Assembly (NCBI GenBank): GCA_051867655.1 | Contig: JBJDYV010000070.1 | Span: 1 to 38,062 of the forward strand | Origin: JAJPXI01 sp051867655 | Lineage (GTDB): Bacteria; Bacillota; Clostridia; Oscillospirales; Oscillospiraceae | Reading direction: 5' to 3' | Length of the DNA stretch: 38,062 bases | In this document: piece after piece, positions 36,058 through 38,062 of the stretch | Layout: every line of letters starts with the position of its first letter | Numbering within the stretch: the first letter of the stretch is position 1 | The notes under the pieces: model-generated | What the model was told of the DNA's origin: nothing | Seen by the model: only the letters and a program-made list of their open reading frames with translations | The model's database searches: none | Made by a program: the position numbers and the translations under genes

Positions 36058-37785
36058 ATGAGCTACAAGGAAGTTTACGAAACCTGGCTGAACAGTCCCG
36101 TTCTGACCCCGGAGGAGCACGCCGAGCTTGCCGCCATCGCCGGGGACGACAAGGAGATCGAATCCCGCTTCTTCGGCCCCCTGGAATTCGGCACCGCCGG
36201 CCTGCGGGGCACCATGGGCATGGGCATCAACCGCATGAACCTGTATGTGGTCCGCCACGCCACCCAGGCCTTCGCCCAGGTCATCCTGGAGGAGGGCCCC
36301 GAGGCGGCAAAGCGGGGCGTGGCGGTGTGCTTCGACTGCCGCAACCACTCCGACGAGTTCGCCCAAGCCGCCGCCTGCGTCATGGCGGCCAACGGCATCC
36401 CCGCCCGGCTGTTTGAGGGCATGCGCCCCACCCCGGAGCTGTCCTTCGCCGTGCGGGAGTACGGCTGCATCGCGGGCATCAACGTCACCGCCAGCCACAA
36501 CCCCAAGGAGTACAACGGCTACAAGGTCTACTGGGCGGACGGCGCCCAGCTGCCGCCCAAGCACGCCGCCCAGGTGGCCGCGAAAATGGCCGAGCTTGAT
36601 TTGTTCAACGATGTGAAGACCATGGACTACGACGAAGCCGTGGCCGCGGGGCTGATCACCCTGATGGGCGCGGAGACCGACGAGGCCTTCCTGTCCAACG
36701 TCATGGCCCAGGCCAACGACCGGGACGTGGTGGCCAAGGTGGCCGACACCTTTAAAATGGTCTACACCCCCTTCCACGGCACCGGTTACAAGCTGATCCC
36801 GGAGGCTCTGCGCCGCCTGGGGATGAAGCACGTGGTGTGCGTGCCCGAGCAAATGGTCATCGACGGAAATTTCCCCACGGTGGTCTCCCCCAACCCGGAG
36901 AACCCGGAGGGCTTCGCCCTGGCGGTGCTGCTGGCGGAGCAGGTGGGGGCCGACTTCATCCTGGGCTCCGACCCGGACGCCGACCGGGTGGGCATCATGG
37001 TCCGCCGGGGGGACGGGGAGTACGTCACCATCTCGGGCAACCAGACCGGCGTGCTGCTGCTGGACTACCTGATCGGCGCGAAAAAGCGGGCGGGCACCAT
37101 GCCGGAGCACCCCGTGGCTCTGAAGACCATCGTCACCACCGAGATGGCCCGCAAGGTGGCCGAGCAAAACGGCGTGACGTGCTACGACACCTTCACCGGC
37201 TTCAAGTTCATGGCCGAGAAGAAGAACCAGCTGGAGGAGGCGGGCGAAGGGAAGGTCATCTTCTCCTACGAGGAGTCCTACGGCTACATGCTGGGCGACT
37301 ACGTCCGGGACAAGGACGCCGTCACCGCCTCCCTGCTTCTGACCGAGATGGCCGCGTGGTATGCGGACCAGGGCATGACGCTGTACGACGCGCTGCAGGC
37401 CCTGTTTGAAAAGTACGGCTGGCACGGCGAGCGCACCCTGAACCTGGTCATGCCCGGCCTGGAGGGCATGGCGAAGATGAAGGCTCTCATGGACGGCCTG
37501 CGGGCCGCTCCGCTGACCGAAATCGCCGGCGAAAGTGTAATCATCCGCAAGGATTATACCGACGGGAGTCAAATCGACCTGCGCACGGGCGAGACGACTC
37601 CCATGGAGCTGGCGGGCTCCAATGTGCTGCGCTACGAGTTGGCGGACGGCACCACCATTCTGGTGCGCCCGTCGGGCACCGAGCCGAAGGTGAAGGTGTA
37701 CATACTGGCTCAGGGCGCGGACAAAGCCGCCTGCGACGCCAAGGTGGAGAAGTACGCCGCCTGGGCGCAGAGCCTGAAAGACTGA
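36058..37785 (+). CDS. Phosphohexomutase (alpha-phosphoglucomutase type)
   Basis: A 575-aa cytoplasmic enzyme of the four-domain phosphohexomutase family. Active-site TASHNP with phospho-Ser146, the metal loop DPDADR (305-310), the sugar-binding loop EESYG and the phosphate loop RPSGTEPK are all present. The size and the FGPLEFGTAGLRG start match the Firmicutes PgcA-type enzyme, which interconverts glucose 1- and 6-phosphate for UDP-glucose, glycogen and wall polymers (possibly the secondary polymer that SLH proteins bind; inference). The start at ATG 36058 has ACAGGAGG upstream. Single gene with its own terminator. Confidence 0.92.
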   Translation: MSYKEVYETWLNSPVLTPEEHAELAAIAGDDKEIESRFFGPLEFGTAGLRGTMGMGINRMNLYVVRHATQAFAQVILEEGPEAAKRGVAVCFDCRNHSDEFAQAAACVMAANGIPARLFEGMRPTPELSFAVREYGCIAGINVTASHNPKEYNGYKVYWADGAQLPPKHAAQVAAKMAELDLFNDVKTMDYDEAVAAGLITLMGAETDEAFLSNVMAQANDRDVVAKVADTFKMVYTPFHGTGYKLIPEALRRLGMKHVVCVPEQMVIDGNFPTVVSPNPENPEGFALAVLLAEQVGADFILGSDPDADRVGIMVRRGDGEYVTISGNQTGVLLLDYLIGAKKRAGTMPEHPVALKTIVTTEMARKVAEQNGVTCYDTFTGFKFMAEKKNQLEEAGEGKVIFSYEESYGYMLGDYVRDKDAVTASLLLTEMAAWYADQGMTLYDALQALFEKYGWHGERTLNLVMPGLEGMAKMKALMDGLRAAPLTEIAGESVIIRKDYTDGSQIDLRTGETTPMELAGSNVLRYELADGTTILVRPSGTEPKVKVYILAQGADKAACDAKVEKYAAWAQSLKD

Positions 37786-37798
37786 TAAACTGTTTTGC

Positions 37799-37833
37799 AA
37801 AAGCCCCCGGTTTCATTGAAACCGGGGGCTTTT
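37799..37833 (+). terminator. Terminator of the phosphohexomutase gene
   Basis: A perfect 16-bp AAAAGCCCCCGGTTTC/GAAACCGGGGGCTTTT stem with loop ATT ending in T-rich sequence. Confidence 0.95.
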
Positions 37834-37834
37834 G

Positions 37835-38062
37835 TCTACCAGATGTCTACCAAAAAGTCGCCGCAAACGCTTGGGGCGCAAGGGGTTGGGAACTGCCAGC
37901 TTTTTCCTGGCTACCAAACGTCTACCAATTTAACATTTTCTCCTTAAAACGTCCCGATTTCTTGGAAATCGGGACGTTTTTGTTACCTTTTAAAGGCTGT
38001 CAGAGGTGTTATACAGGCCTAACATCCAACATATGGCAAACCTTGTCAGAAAAAGGGAATTT
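37835..38062 (+). promoter_or_regulatory. Third copy of the SLH-gene upstream region (runs off the edge)
   Basis: A near-copy of 16747-16975 in the same orientation, with the two GTCTACCA boxes, the CTTGGGGCGCAAGGGG hairpin, the terminator stem (37949-37961 with 37965-37977) and the extended -10 TGTTATACA. In SLH 1 the gene starts about 40 bp past the homologous point, so a third SLH gene probably begins just beyond the window. Confidence 0.75.

Noticed and set aside
1..38062. tRNA or rRNA genes
   Set aside because: No cloverleaf with a GTTCGA-type T-loop and CCA end, and no rRNA core sequence, was seen on either strand.

Overview
The window reads as chromosomal DNA of a GC-rich, spore-forming, anaerobic Firmicute, most likely a gut Oscillospiraceae-type Clostridium (inference). 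The evidence is the pair spmA/spmB, an AbrB/SpoVT-type regulator, SLH-domain surface proteins, a VanW protein, several TTG/GTG starts with strong Shine-Dalgarno sites, and very GC-rich third codon positions. Gene order is mostly housekeeping, but almost every intergenic gap carries short palindromic repeats.

Layout. 1-7.7 kb: the end of argS, a homocysteine S-methyltransferase-family gene, then a leftward operon (vanW-family, polytopic membrane protein, ferredoxin/ASKHA corrinoid activator), then an XpaC-family membrane protein. 7.9-10.9 kb: a one-protein HTH/periplasmic-binding-type sensor, a strong promoter driving a structured non-coding RNA candidate (about 9030-9429), and a CofE-family ligase. 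11.2-13.6 kb: a decayed phage/ICE immunity block (RinA-like regulator, DUF6291-like protein, small Cro-like protein, ImmR-like repressor, ImmA-like protease) with two near-consensus divergent promoters and no integrase. 13.8-16.2 kb: an orphan, lower-GC HEAQH metalloprotein and an NhaC antiporter. 17.0-20.8 kb and 28.2-32.1 kb: two inverted modules, each an SLH surface protein convergent with a small phage-tail-like protein. Between them lie niaR, a PAS-HTH regulator, a PepV-like dipeptidase, a lipoprotein, an RNA methyltransferase, rsmI, an AbrB-type gene and spmA/spmB. 32.3-38 kb: a REP-associated tyrosine transposase, murA, a WalJ-type MBL hydrolase, rlmH, a phosphohexomutase, and at the right edge a third copy of the SLH-gene upstream region.

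Two themes stand out. First, a REP-type palindrome family (core GGGGCGGAT ... ATCCGCCCC and variants) pervades the window together with its likely mobiliser, a RAYT. Two oppositely oriented REPs lie in frame inside the RAYT gene, one on each side of its HUH motif, and at least five genes take their stop codon from the TAG that opens a REP. Second, the two SLH/tail-like modules have constant 5' halves on the outside (promoter, leader and N-terminus nearly identical) and divergent 3' halves meeting at a shared terminator in the middle. With a third upstream copy at 37.8 kb, this looks like a surface-protein cassette system that could be reshuffled by recombination. The tail-like genes also have Shine-Dalgarno sites locked in covarying hairpins.

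All assignments are from reading the sequence; no database or folding program was run. Start codons were chosen by Shine-Dalgarno spacing where alternatives existed.
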